The notes under the pieces are model-generated. The model was not told the DNA's origin and searched no databases. It worked only from the letters and a program-made list of their open reading frames with translations. Shown here piece by piece: positions 1 to 6,776 of a DNA stretch of 35,746 nucleotides (position 1 is the stretch's first letter; each line of letters begins with the position of its first letter). Source of the stretch: Rhodocyclaceae bacterium. GTDB taxonomy: Bacteria > Pseudomonadota > Gammaproteobacteria > Burkholderiales > Rhodocyclaceae. The DNA lies in NCBI GenBank assembly GCA_008080565.1, contig VIKE01000015.1, forward strand, positions 1 to 35,746, in the 5' to 3' direction. A program made the translations under genes and the position numbers.

Positions 1-607
1 AAGGCATCGTCGACGCGACCGCCGACCTCGTCTGCTGCTTCAAGCCGCAGATCGCCTACTTCGCCGCGCGCCGTGCCGAAGACCAGCTCGAAGCGCTGAT
101 CGCTCACATACACGCGCAGCACCCCGACGTTCCGGTGATCCTCGACGCCAAGCGCGGCGACATCGGCAGTACGGCCGAGCAATACGCGATCGAGGCTTTC
201 GAGCGTTACCGGGCCGATGCGATCACCGTCAATCCGTACATGGGGCGCGACTCGATCGACCCCTACCTGGCCTACCCGGACAAGGGCGTCATCCTGCTCT
301 GCCGCACCTCCAACCCGGGCGGCTCCGACCTGCAATTTCTCGATGTCGGTGGTGAAAAACTCTACGAACGCGTCGCCCGCCTGGCCTCGCACGAGTGGAA
401 CACCTCCGGCCAGGTCAGCCTCGTCGTCGGCGCCACCTTCCCGGCCGAAATCGCCCGCGTCCGCGCCATCGTCGCACGGCCAATGGCACCGGCTTGATGA
501 TCAATTCGTCGCGCGCCATTCTCTACGCCGGCAAGGACGAACAGTTCGCCGCAACCGCCCGCCAGGTGGCGCTCGAAACCCGCAACGCCATCAATCAATA
601 CCGTTAA
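1..607 (+). pseudogene. pyrF: orotidine-5'-phosphate decarboxylase, disrupted (5' partial)
   Basis: OMP decarboxylase makes UMP from OMP, the last step of pyrimidine synthesis. The 5' end lies outside the window; reading starts in the frame of base 3. Type-2 PyrF landmarks are clear: [18 protein letters not shown] (catalytic Asp/Lys region), [16 protein letters not shown] and [10 protein letters not shown]. The frame reaches RVRAIV near 473, then reads six unrelated residues to TGA at 495-497. The family's C-terminus, [19 protein letters not shown] to AINQYR, follows at once in another frame (476-607). Relative to the family about 25 residues are absent, including the PGIGAQGG phosphate-binding loop, and the frame is shifted. 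I read this as an internal deletion, which should abolish activity. An assembly collapse is the alternative. The recognition is firm; whether the lesion is real is uncertain. Confidence 0.85.
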
Positions 608-619
608 GGAATAACCGCC

Positions 620-1501
620 ATGCGCATGGACGACCAACGCGAAAGCGACAACCTCGAAGACCGCCGCGGCAGCGGCATGGGCGGCGGTGGTGGCCTGCGT
701 CTGGGTGGTGGCCGCATGGGTCTAGGCACCATCGCTATCGCCCTGGTCGCCAGCTACTTCCTCGGCATCAACCCGATGACCGTGCTCAACATGCTGAGCG
801 GCGGCGGCATGCCGGCCATCGAGCAAAGCGCCCCGGCCGCGCATCGCCCGCCGGCCGACGACCAGATGGCCAAATTCGTCTCCAAGGTGCTGGCCTCGAC
901 CGAAGACACCTGGAACGAGGTCTTCCGCGCCAACGGCCGTCAGTATCAGGAACCCAAGCTCGTGCTGTTCACCGGCGCCACGCCGACCGCCTGCGGCACC
1001 GGCCAGTCGGCCATGGGGCCTTTTTACTGCCCGGGCGACCAGAAGGTTTACATCGACCTCGCCTTCTACCGCGACCTCAAAGACCGCTTCAAGGCCCCCG
1101 GCGAATTCGCCCAGGCCTACGTCATCGCCCACGAAGTCGGCCACCATGTGCAAAACCTGCTCGGCATTGCCGACAAAGTGCACGAAGCCCGGCAGCGCGC
1201 CGGCAAGGCCGAAGCCAATGCCCTGTCCGTGCGCATGGAACTGCAGGCCGACTGCTTGGCCGGGGTCTGGGGCAAGCGTACCGACACCATGAAAAACGTG
1301 CTCGAACCGGGCGACCTCGAAGCCGCGCTGACCGCCGCCTCGGCCATCGGCGACGACCGCCTGCAACAGCAATCGCAGGGCCGCATCGTGCCGGAAAGTT
1401 TCACCCACGGCAGTTCCGACCAGCGCGTCCGCTGGTTCAGGAAGGGCTTTGAAACCGGCGACATGAACCAGTGCAACACTTTCAAAACCGACCGCCTGTA
1501 A
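620..1501 (+). CDS. ypfJ: YpfJ-family neutral zinc metallopeptidase
   Basis: A 293-residue protein of the putative neutral zinc metallopeptidase family (Zn_peptidase, YpfJ-like). After a charged and Gly-rich N-terminus (about 1-35) there is one membrane segment (GLGTIAIALVASYFLGI, about 34-52), so the catalytic domain probably faces the periplasm. The zinc motif HEVGHH starts at H171 (H171, E172, H175), and ELQADCLAGVW near E207 supplies the likely third ligand and the family signature. Length and the C-terminal YpfJ-like ending (SSDQRVRWFRKGFETGD) fit the family. ATG at 620 follows AAGGAA with good spacing and lies 12 bases after the broken pyrF. The substrate is not known for this family. 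Confidence 0.9.
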   Translation: MRMDDQRESDNLEDRRGSGMGGGGGLRLGGGRMGLGTIAIALVASYFLGINPMTVLNMLSGGGMPAIEQSAPAAHRPPADDQMAKFVSKVLASTEDTWNEVFRANGRQYQEPKLVLFTGATPTACGTGQSAMGPFYCPGDQKVYIDLAFYRDLKDRFKAPGEFAQAYVIAHEVGHHVQNLLGIADKVHEARQRAGKAEANALSVRMELQADCLAGVWGKRTDTMKNVLEPGDLEAALTAASAIGDDRLQQQSQGRIVPESFTHGSSDQRVRWFRKGFETGDMNQCNTFKTDRL

Positions 1502-1514
1502 GCCGGGCTTCCGC

Positions 1515-2054
1515 TTGACCGAGACGACTCCCGCCCAAAAAGCGGCGCCACGCTGGCGTCGTTGGGCGCTTGAAGCGCTCATCTTCGTCGCCCTGTTCGC
1601 CGCCTTCCAGGCCTGGCAGATGCGCAACACGCCGCACGGCCCGGCGCCGCAGTTTGTCGGACAGCAGATCGACGGCCACCCCTTTAATCTGACGATCTGG
1701 CGCCAGCAGCATCCCGGCAAGGCGCTCTTGATCTACTTCTGGGCCGATTGGTGCGGTGTCTGCAAAGCCAACGCCGGCGCCGTCAGCAGCATCAACGCCG
1801 ACTGGCCGCTCATCACCGTCGCCATGCAGTCCGGCGCCGCAGAAAAAGTCGCCGAAACCGTGCGCCAGCGCGAATACGCCTGGCCGACCATCGCCGATCC
1901 GGCATCCGAAATTTTTCGAAAATACGGCTTCCAGGGCGTTCCGGCTTTCGTGATCGTCGACCCCGACGGCAACATCAGCAGCACCGCAATCGGCTACACC
2001 AGCGAAATCGGGCTGCGCCTGCGTTTGTGGTGGGCCAGCCAGAGCAACACATGA
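1515..2054 (+). CDS. membrane-anchored thioredoxin-like disulfide oxidoreductase (TlpA/ScsD-like)
   Basis: A 179-residue thioredoxin-fold protein. Residues 17-37 form an N-terminal membrane anchor (ALEALIFVALFAAFQAW), which puts the redox domain in the periplasm. The active site is WADWCGVC with C80 and C83, and the cis-proline loop is GVPAFVIVD. A CGVC dipeptide with an anchor is typical of TlpA/ResA/ScsD-type proteins, which reduce or oxidise thiols of envelope proteins; the partner cannot be told here. The start is taken as TTG at 1515; no ATG fits upstream of the membrane segment, so the start is less certain than the rest. The gene overlaps the next by ATGA and is probably co-transcribed with it. 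Confidence 0.85.
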   Translation: MTETTPAQKAAPRWRRWALEALIFVALFAAFQAWQMRNTPHGPAPQFVGQQIDGHPFNLTIWRQQHPGKALLIYFWADWCGVCKANAGAVSSINADWPLITVAMQSGAAEKVAETVRQREYAWPTIADPASEIFRKYGFQGVPAFVIVDPDGNISSTAIGYTSEIGLRLRLWWASQSNT

Positions 2055-2866
2055 AAATTACCTGCTTTGCCCTCGCCCTGCTGTTGAGCTATGCCACCAG
2101 CGCTATCGCCCTGCCCAAACATTCGCCGGTCCCGGGCGGTGTCGCCGTCATCGATCTCGGCCCGACCAGCCTGACGACCCCGACCGCCCGCTGGGGCGAA
2201 CAGCCGATCGCCGTCGTCCGCGACAACGGGCGCTGGTTCGCCCTGCTCGGCATCCCGCTCGACACCCTGCCCGGCGATTTCGAAATTAGCGTATTTTTCG
2301 GGTTGACCGTAGAAACCAGGCAAATCAGCGTCCGGATCACGAACTACCCGGAACAACGCCTGACCATCAAGGACAAGCGCAAGGTCGAGCCCAACCCGGA
2401 CGATCTGGCCAGAATCGAGCGCGAACAAAAAATCACCGAGGCCATCAAGCGCCACTTTTCCGGCATGCCACCAGCCACTGATTTCGCCCTGCCGGCCAAA
2501 GGCCCGCTCTCATCACGCTTCGGCCTGCGCCGTATTTTCAACGGCCTGCCGCGCAACCCGCACGCCGGCCTCGATGTCGCCGTCGGCACCGGCGCGCCGG
2601 TCACCGCCCCGGCCGATGGTGTCATCGCCAACATCGGCGATTATTTTTTCAACGGCAACACCGTTTTCATCGACCACGGCCAAGGACTCATCACAGCCTA
2701 CATGCACCTTTCGCGCACCGATGTACGCGCCGGCCAGGCAGTTAAAAAAGGCGAAACCATCGGCGCGGTCGGCGCCACCGGCCGGGTCACCGGCCCCCAC
2801 CTGCACTGGGCCGTGATCCTCAACAACACCCCGGTCGATCCGGAACTATTCCTCACCCGGCCGTAA
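2051..2866 (+). CDS. periplasmic M23-family (LytM) peptidoglycan endopeptidase
   Basis: A 271-residue secreted peptidase. A signal peptide (about 1-20, MKITCFALALLLSYATSAIA) is followed by a beta-rich N-terminal domain and a C-terminal M23 domain with all zinc-site motifs: HAGLD (H171 and D175), MHLS (H219) and GPHLHW (H250, H252). The family cleaves peptide cross-links of peptidoglycan during growth or division. Because the metal ligands are all present, it should be an active enzyme rather than an EnvC-type activator. The ATG overlaps the stop of the thioredoxin-like gene. Residues about 77-89 (EISVFFGLTVETR) are encoded by a copy of the dispersed repeat. Confidence 0.9.
   Translation: MKITCFALALLLSYATSAIALPKHSPVPGGVAVIDLGPTSLTTPTARWGEQPIAVVRDNGRWFALLGIPLDTLPGDFEISVFFGLTVETRQISVRITNYPEQRLTIKDKRKVEPNPDDLARIEREQKITEAIKRHFSGMPPATDFALPAKGPLSSRFGLRRIFNGLPRNPHAGLDVAVGTGAPVTAPADGVIANIGDYFFNGNTVFIDHGQGLITAYMHLSRTDVRAGQAVKKGETIGAVGATGRVTGPHLHWAVILNNTPVDPELFLTRP
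2277..2316 (-). repeat. dispersed 38-bp motif, copy 1 (inside M23 peptidase)
   Basis: Read on the minus strand it has the core ACGGTCAACC (2310 to 2301), then CGAAAAA and AATTTCGAAAT. It lies within the coding sequence without disturbing the frame and supplies codons near residues 77-89 of the peptidase. Confidence 0.75.
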
Positions 2867-2873
2867 ACGCAAA

Positions 2874-2893
2874 CAGGCGGCCGAAACCGCCTG
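2874..2893 (-). terminator. hairpin between convergent genes
   Basis: CAGGCGG and CCGCCTG pair with a 6-base loop. On the minus strand it is followed by a weak T-rich stretch (TTTGCGTTT), so it probably ends transcription of the small lipoprotein gene; it may also serve the peptidase gene from the other side. Confidence 0.5.
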
Positions 2894-2911
2894 CGCACTG
2901 GCCAGAACCAC

Positions 2912-3040
2912 TTAAATCTTGGGCTTGGCCGGGGTACTCATCTGCTTTTCATCTTTCGCCTTGTCACCACACGCCAGTACAGAAACGCTGGTGAGCGCGA
3001 ACACGGTAGCCAGCAGAGCGGAAATCAGTTTGGTCATCAT
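2912..3040 (-). CDS. small lipoprotein candidate, 42 residues
   Basis: This short minus-strand gene encodes a protein starting MMTKLISALLATVFALTSV. Two ATG codons (3040, 3037) follow AAAGGAA at a normal distance. Residues 1-23 form a Lys-containing n-region and a hydrophobic stretch ending VLAC, a plausible but non-ideal lipobox with Cys at 24; after it comes a short charged tail (GDKAKDEKQMSTPAKPKI). Entericidin-like and other tiny betaproteobacterial lipoproteins look like this. It lies alone between two plus-strand genes with a terminator-like hairpin just downstream. The gene is well supported by its RBS and composition; its function is unknown. Confidence 0.7.
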   Translation of the reverse strand: MMTKLISALLATVFALTSVSVLACGDKAKDEKQMSTPAKPKI

Positions 3041-3067
3041 GGGTTCCTTTCAAAAAGTTGCAGGTGT

Positions 3068-3421
3068 TTGATCAATTTGGCCAGACATGGTTCATTACAC
3101 AACGTGCAAGAACAGATCATTCACCTCCACACTGCCGCCCCGGCCAAACCGCCTGAAGGCCAGGCCTGCAATGGCTGCGGCGTATGCTGCGCGCTGGAAA
3201 CCTGCCCGGCCGCCCGCCTGCGTTTCCTGCAAGCGAAAGGGCCGTGCCCGGCATTACAGTGGTCAGACGCTGAACAACGCTACCACTGCGGTCTGCTCGT
3301 CGATCCGCGAACCTATCTCCGCCTGCTACCCGCAAGCGCCGAACCCGTCGTCCAACGACTGCTCGCCCGCTGGATCGCGGCCGGCAAAGGCTGTGACTGC
3401 AGCGCCGACGTTCAGCCCTGA
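3068..3421 (+). CDS. YkgJ-like Cys-cluster (zinc/iron-binding) protein
   Basis: A protein of up to 117 residues with a Cys cluster CNGCGVCC followed by ETCPAARL, GPCPAL, YHCGLL and GCDCS, the pattern of the YkgJ/CxxCxxCC family (PF03692-type), thought to bind zinc or an iron-sulfur centre. No signal peptide or membrane segment is seen, so it is probably cytoplasmic. The start is uncertain: the longest frame uses TTG at 3068, while GTG at 3104 (VQEQIIHLH) fits related proteins I recall better. Its 3' end overlaps that of the convergent RidA-family gene by 10 bases. The cellular role is unknown. Confidence 0.75.
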   Translation: MINLARHGSLHNVQEQIIHLHTAAPAKPPEGQACNGCGVCCALETCPAARLRFLQAKGPCPALQWSDAEQRYHCGLLVDPRTYLRLLPASAEPVVQRLLARWIAAGKGCDCSADVQP

Positions 3422-3762
3422 ACTGCTGCGGTCAACGCCATTTCCACGCGACATTTCGGATTGGAAAGCCTGGCCTGCACGCAGGCACGGGTCGGCGCGT
3501 GGCCTTCCGGCAGCCAGGCGTCCCACACCATATTCATCGCATCGTAATCGGCCATGTCGGCCAGATAGATCGTGACCATCAACAAATGCGACTTGTCGCT
3601 GCCGGCCTGAGCAAGCAGCCGTTCCACACTGGCCAGAAGGTTTTCGGTCTGCGCCGTAACGTCGGCATCGAGGTTGGACGGGACCTCGACGAGATAAACG
3701 GTACCCGCATGAACAACGCTGTCGGAATAGCGGCGAGTCGTGCCGTGGCGTTGAATCGACAT
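3412..3762 (-). CDS. RidA/YjgF-family protein
   Basis: A protein of about 116 residues with the RidA/YjgF/UK114 fold signature: SDSVVHAGTVYLVEVP near the N-terminus, the helix TAQTENLLASVERLLAQAG, the strand LLMVTIYLADMADYDAMN and the C-terminal ACVQARLSNPKCRVEMALTA. The Arg of QARL corresponds to the substrate carboxylate ligand of RidA enzymes, which hydrolyse reactive enamine/imine intermediates from PLP enzymes. Members with this spacing are often subgroups other than true RidA, so the exact reaction is open. ATG at 3762 is chosen over an upstream TTG because AGGGA lies at the right distance. Confidence 0.85.
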   Translation of the reverse strand: MSIQRHGTTRRYSDSVVHAGTVYLVEVPSNLDADVTAQTENLLASVERLLAQAGSDKSHLLMVTIYLADMADYDAMNMVWDAWLPEGHAPTRACVQARLSNPKCRVEMALTAAVQG

Positions 3763-3773
3763 TTTCAATCCCT

Positions 3774-3810
3774 GAAAAAGTGAAGCCCATGCTGTTCAGG
3801 CACGGGCTTC
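3774..3810 (-). terminator. Rho-independent terminator upstream of the RidA-family gene
   Basis: GAAGCCCGTG and CATGGGCTTC (minus-strand reading) form a 10-bp stem with one G-U pair and a 9-base loop, followed by ACTTTTTC. It ends either the transcript of the upstream kinase/porin operon or a separate small RNA from 3811-4013. It lies only about 12 bases upstream of the RidA-family start. Confidence 0.7.
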
Positions 3811-4013
3811 GTTTACTGCGACCCCGGCTCTTTTGGCTGGGGCATTCGGCTATTCGCCGTTACGGAGTACTACACGGTAATCTCAAGAAAACTTCTATTG
3901 AAACCTGCCATAGAATCTCCAGCAGCGTAGCGGGTACTACCACTTAGTGCCGGGCTCGCTACAAACCACAACACGAATTCAGCTTATCACTCTCGGGGAA
4001 AAAAGCTAGCGAG
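3811..4013 (-). other. structured intergenic stretch, possible small RNA
   Basis: No ORF is supported here. On the minus strand there are two further small hairpins (CGGC-GAATA-GCCG, and CCCC-AGC-CAAAAGA-GC-CGGGG) just before the strong terminator at 3774-3810. This could be the 3' half of a small RNA or the 3' UTR of the upstream operon. I recognise no known RNA family. Confidence 0.3.
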
Positions 4014-4424
4014 TTAACGCCTGAAAATTACATTTCCGCCGGGAGGCACTTTCGACAAGGGAACGTAGCCGACTGCACCTGGTGTCGCCAAAACATAAGC
4101 GACAACAGCCTCGACATCAGGCAACACCAACGGAGGCGCACCTTTGCCGACATATCGGCGCACCAGCCAATAACCGGTGTACTGCTCTTCACTCTGCCCC
4201 ATGATCGTAGCCAAAAATCTTTCGCGCAACGGGTGTCCGGCCGGGTAATTGACCGGGGTTGCCAGCTGCTCGCCAATCGACACCACTCGCCCGGTATACA
4301 AACGTTGGAGAATCGCTGGCTCTGTCTTCGGGACCCCACCATAGCCGATGAAGACGAGCGCCTCCTCAGCCAAAGCCATTGTTGGCAAGCACGCGATCAA
4401 GAGGAGAAAAAGAATACGGCGCAT
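4014..4424 (-). CDS. small periplasmic phosphate-binding-like protein (PstS-like fold)
   Basis: A protein of about 136 residues with a signal peptide (MRRILFLLLIACLPTMALA) and a mature domain resembling the short substrate-binding-like proteins annotated as phosphate ABC transporter substrate-binding proteins: LVFIGYGGVPKTEPAILQRLYTG at the start, RERFLATIMGQSEEQYTGYW in the middle and ATPGAVGYVPLSKVP at the end (the GxIGYV-type motif of PBP-like domains). It is much shorter than a full PstS and has no ABC transporter genes beside it. As the last gene of a histidine kinase/HD-GYP/porin operon it may be a sensory or scavenging partner; that is inference. ATG at 4424 is preferred to TTG 4436; the porin stop lies 8 bases upstream. 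Confidence 0.7.
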   Translation of the reverse strand: MRRILFLLLIACLPTMALAEEALVFIGYGGVPKTEPAILQRLYTGRVVSIGEQLATPVNYPAGHPLRERFLATIMGQSEEQYTGYWLVRRYVGKGAPPLVLPDVEAVVAYVLATPGAVGYVPLSKVPPGGNVIFRR

Positions 4425-4432
4425 CAAGCCGC

Positions 4433-5665
4433 TCAAAAGGTGAAATTGTAGGAAAGCGAAAAGATGTTGATAGTCTGGTGTGAGCTATCGCCACCCGAAG
4501 GCGCATCGACCAGAGTGGATGCGACACCGGTGTTCGCTTGAGACCATTCAGCTTTGAGCAGGGCGCTCGGCGTCAGCCGATAGGTTGTTCCGAGAGCCAC
4601 CGTCGACTGATCGTACGGCACAATGATGTCAGCCATGAATTTCTGGGACGCCACGTAGGGAGCTGGCACAACATTGCCGTTAATCGCCTGATACTTGACG
4701 AGCGCCGAATCTGACGACTTGGCTTTGGCGAAATAGACGTAGGGAGTCCAGGAACCGACCCGCTTGGACAGCGAAAGGTAGGCCCCCCAGCGATTCAGCC
4801 CCTCGCTCGAACTGTCGATCTTGATCCGGGCGTACTCGCCACTCAACTTGATATCTGCCGGCAAAAGGATGCTGGCTCCGACGGTAAACAACGGAATGAT
4901 GACCTTTTCGTCGCCACCGGTTCCAAACCGATAAACACCGCCGACATTGACGATCGGCATCCCGATCTTCGTACCGTCCCTCGATGCCTCCACACGATGG
5001 GCTCCAATACGAAAAGTATTGTCCAGACTCCGCGCCATCAGGACAAAGCCAGTACTCTTTATATTATAAGTGTAGAACCAGCTTCCGGGCGATGGCTGTT
5101 CAGGCGTCATTTCTCGCCCGTAATATCGCCAATTAGTCTCAACCTTGCCGGCATATACCTCAGCAATCCAGTCCATGCTCTCGCCAAACCAGGTCTTGCT
5201 GACCCCCAACCCGACAAGGTCGGTCAGCGGCGAAATCGAGTACACCTCCTGCGGCAGGCGAGCAAAATCAAAAGTGGCTCCAACGTCATTATTTTCTGTG
5301 TTGAGCATCAATGGCAGGCGAATCTTGCCAGCTCGAATCAGCCAGTCATCGCTCGGACGCCATGAGACGAAAGCCCAAGCCAGCGAAGCCTGCCAGTCAC
5401 TGTCGCTGTGGTCGGAAGGGCCCAGCTTTGCCTGAATCGTTGCGCTCCACTGAGGCGACAATCGGGCGTCGAGCTGGCCACCAAGAATAGTGTCTCGCTT
5501 GAACGTTCCGTGATTATCGATAAAGCGCTGATATTTGTAGGGCTTATCGGAAACCGCCCACCCAACGGTACCAAAGCCGGACCAAGTGAAATCCACCGCC
5601 TGCGCAGGCAAGGCCAGCGCAGCCAGAATGGGAGCAACCCCAATAATCGGAAGTTTTAGAGGCAT
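4433..5665 (-). CDS. outer-membrane beta-barrel porin-like protein
   Basis: About 410 residues. A signal peptide (MPLKLPIIGVAPILAALALPAQA) precedes alternating amphipathic strands, and the chain ends in SLSYNFTF with a terminal Phe, the classic BAM-recognised outer-membrane signature. VDFTWSGFGTVGWAVSD opens the barrel. It is not the Porin_4 type found at 21-22 kb; it resembles uncharacterised porins that accompany small periplasmic binding proteins. ATG at 5665 is chosen because it starts a good signal peptide; a TTG at 5692 would add nine residues. The gene follows the HD-GYP gene with about 28 bases between and precedes the binding-like protein gene. Confidence 0.8.
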   Translation of the reverse strand: MPLKLPIIGVAPILAALALPAQAVDFTWSGFGTVGWAVSDKPYKYQRFIDNHGTFKRDTILGGQLDARLSPQWSATIQAKLGPSDHSDSDWQASLAWAFVSWRPSDDWLIRAGKIRLPLMLNTENNDVGATFDFARLPQEVYSISPLTDLVGLGVSKTWFGESMDWIAEVYAGKVETNWRYYGREMTPEQPSPGSWFYTYNIKSTGFVLMARSLDNTFRIGAHRVEASRDGTKIGMPIVNVGGVYRFGTGGDEKVIIPLFTVGASILLPADIKLSGEYARIKIDSSSEGLNRWGAYLSLSKRVGSWTPYVYFAKAKSSDSALVKYQAINGNVVPAPYVASQKFMADIIVPYDQSTVALGTTYRLTPSALLKAEWSQANTGVASTLVDAPSGGDSSHQTINIFSLSYNFTF

Positions 5666-5693
5666 ATCAATAATTCTTGTTGTCTCGGCCAAT

Positions 5694-6776
5694 TTACTCG
5701 TCGGCCAGTTTAATGGCGATTTCGGCGAAAGCGCCTTCCAGTACCATAAATGCGTCGATCAGCAGTGGATCAAAATGCTTGGCGCGGCCCTCTCGCAGGA
5801 CATCAACCGCTTCGGCATGGTCAAAAGCACGTTTATAGGGACGGCGGGAGCGCAGCGCATCATAGACATCGGCTACCGCCATCAGTCTGGCCGGTAGCGG
5901 AATGGCTTCGCCAATCAACTGGTCAGGGTAGCCGCAACCGTCCCAGCGCTCATGGTGGCTGCGGGCGATCTGGGCGGCGTACAGCAACATCAGGTTCTCT
6001 TCGCCAAGTTCACGCAACGAGCGTAGCAACATTCCCTCGCCTTTGACCGAATGGGTCTTCATGATCTCGAACTCCTCTGGCGTATGCCTACCCGGCTTGA
6101 GAAGGATATGGTCAGGAATTGCGATCTTGCCAATATCGTGCAGCGGCGCCGCTTTGGCGATCTGGTCGATATGCTCAGCGGTCAGGAATTCGCGATCGCG
6201 CTCCTGCTTGCTCAGGTATTCGGCCAATAAGCGAACGTAATCCTGGGTTCGACGAATATGGTTGCCAGTACATTCGTCGCGGAACTCAGCCAGCGAAACC
6301 ATGACGCGAATCGAAGCCTCCTGGAGACGCAGGACTTCATTGACACGTCGCTCCACTTCGCTTTGCAACCAGGCGCTTTTGTCTTCAAGGAAGGTTTGCC
6401 AGGTCCGTATTTGCAGATGGGTCCGCACTCGCGCCAGCACAACTGATGGCGCAATCGGCTTGCGGATGAAGTCGACCGCCCCCATGGCCAGGCCGTATTC
6501 CTCGTCGTCCGCCCCGGCCTTGGCGGTCAGAAAAATAACCGGAACCCCTGCCGTCACAGGGTCAGCTTTCAGGCGCTTGCAGACTTCATATCCGTCCATA
6601 TCCGGCATCATGATGTCGAGAAGGATCAGATCCGGTCGCGCACTTGCCGCCAGCTCCAACCCCTTAGCCCCGCCGTTGGCCAGCTTGACCCGGTAGTGGG
6701 TACGCAGCAACTGGTTGAGCAGGCTGAGATTGGCCGGCGTGTCGTCAATCACCAGTATGGTTGCACTATTCCTCAT
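5694..6776 (-). CDS. response regulator with HD-GYP c-di-GMP phosphodiesterase output
   Basis: About 360 residues. The N-terminal receiver has the acidic pocket (VIDDTP), phospho-acceptor Asp near 54 (LLDIMMPDMDG) and Lys in FIRKPI. A coiled linker (about 125-160) leads to an HD-GYP domain with HDIGKIAIPD (HD near 213-214), THSVKGEGML, HHERWDGCGYP (HHE near 274, GYP near 282) and DVYDALRSRRPYKRA. All metal ligands of RpfG-type enzymes are visible, so it should hydrolyse c-di-GMP when phosphorylated. The ATG shares its A with the TGA of the histidine kinase, implying translational coupling and a cognate pair. A GTG one codon upstream is possible. Confidence 0.93.
   Translation of the reverse strand: MRNSATILVIDDTPANLSLLNQLLRTHYRVKLANGGAKGLELAASARPDLILLDIMMPDMDGYEVCKRLKADPVTAGVPVIFLTAKAGADDEEYGLAMGAVDFIRKPIAPSVVLARVRTHLQIRTWQTFLEDKSAWLQSEVERRVNEVLRLQEASIRVMVSLAEFRDECTGNHIRRTQDYVRLLAEYLSKQERDREFLTAEHIDQIAKAAPLHDIGKIAIPDHILLKPGRHTPEEFEIMKTHSVKGEGMLLRSLRELGEENLMLLYAAQIARSHHERWDGCGYPDQLIGEAIPLPARLMAVADVYDALRSRRPYKRAFDHAEAVDVLREGRAKHFDPLLIDAFMVLEGAFAEIAIKLADE

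Noticed and set aside
457..500. Programmed frameshift in pyrF
   Set aside because: About 25 conserved residues are missing, so a one-base shift would not restore a full enzyme; no slippery run or downstream structure is evident.
1507..1523. Motif-like TTCCGCTTGACCGAG at the start of the thioredoxin-like gene
   Set aside because: Two core mismatches and no A/T-rich flank.
3811..4013. c-di-GMP (GEMM) or TPP riboswitch in the gap after the PBP-like gene
   Set aside because: The conserved sequence blocks of these aptamers are absent, and the gap is downstream of the operon.
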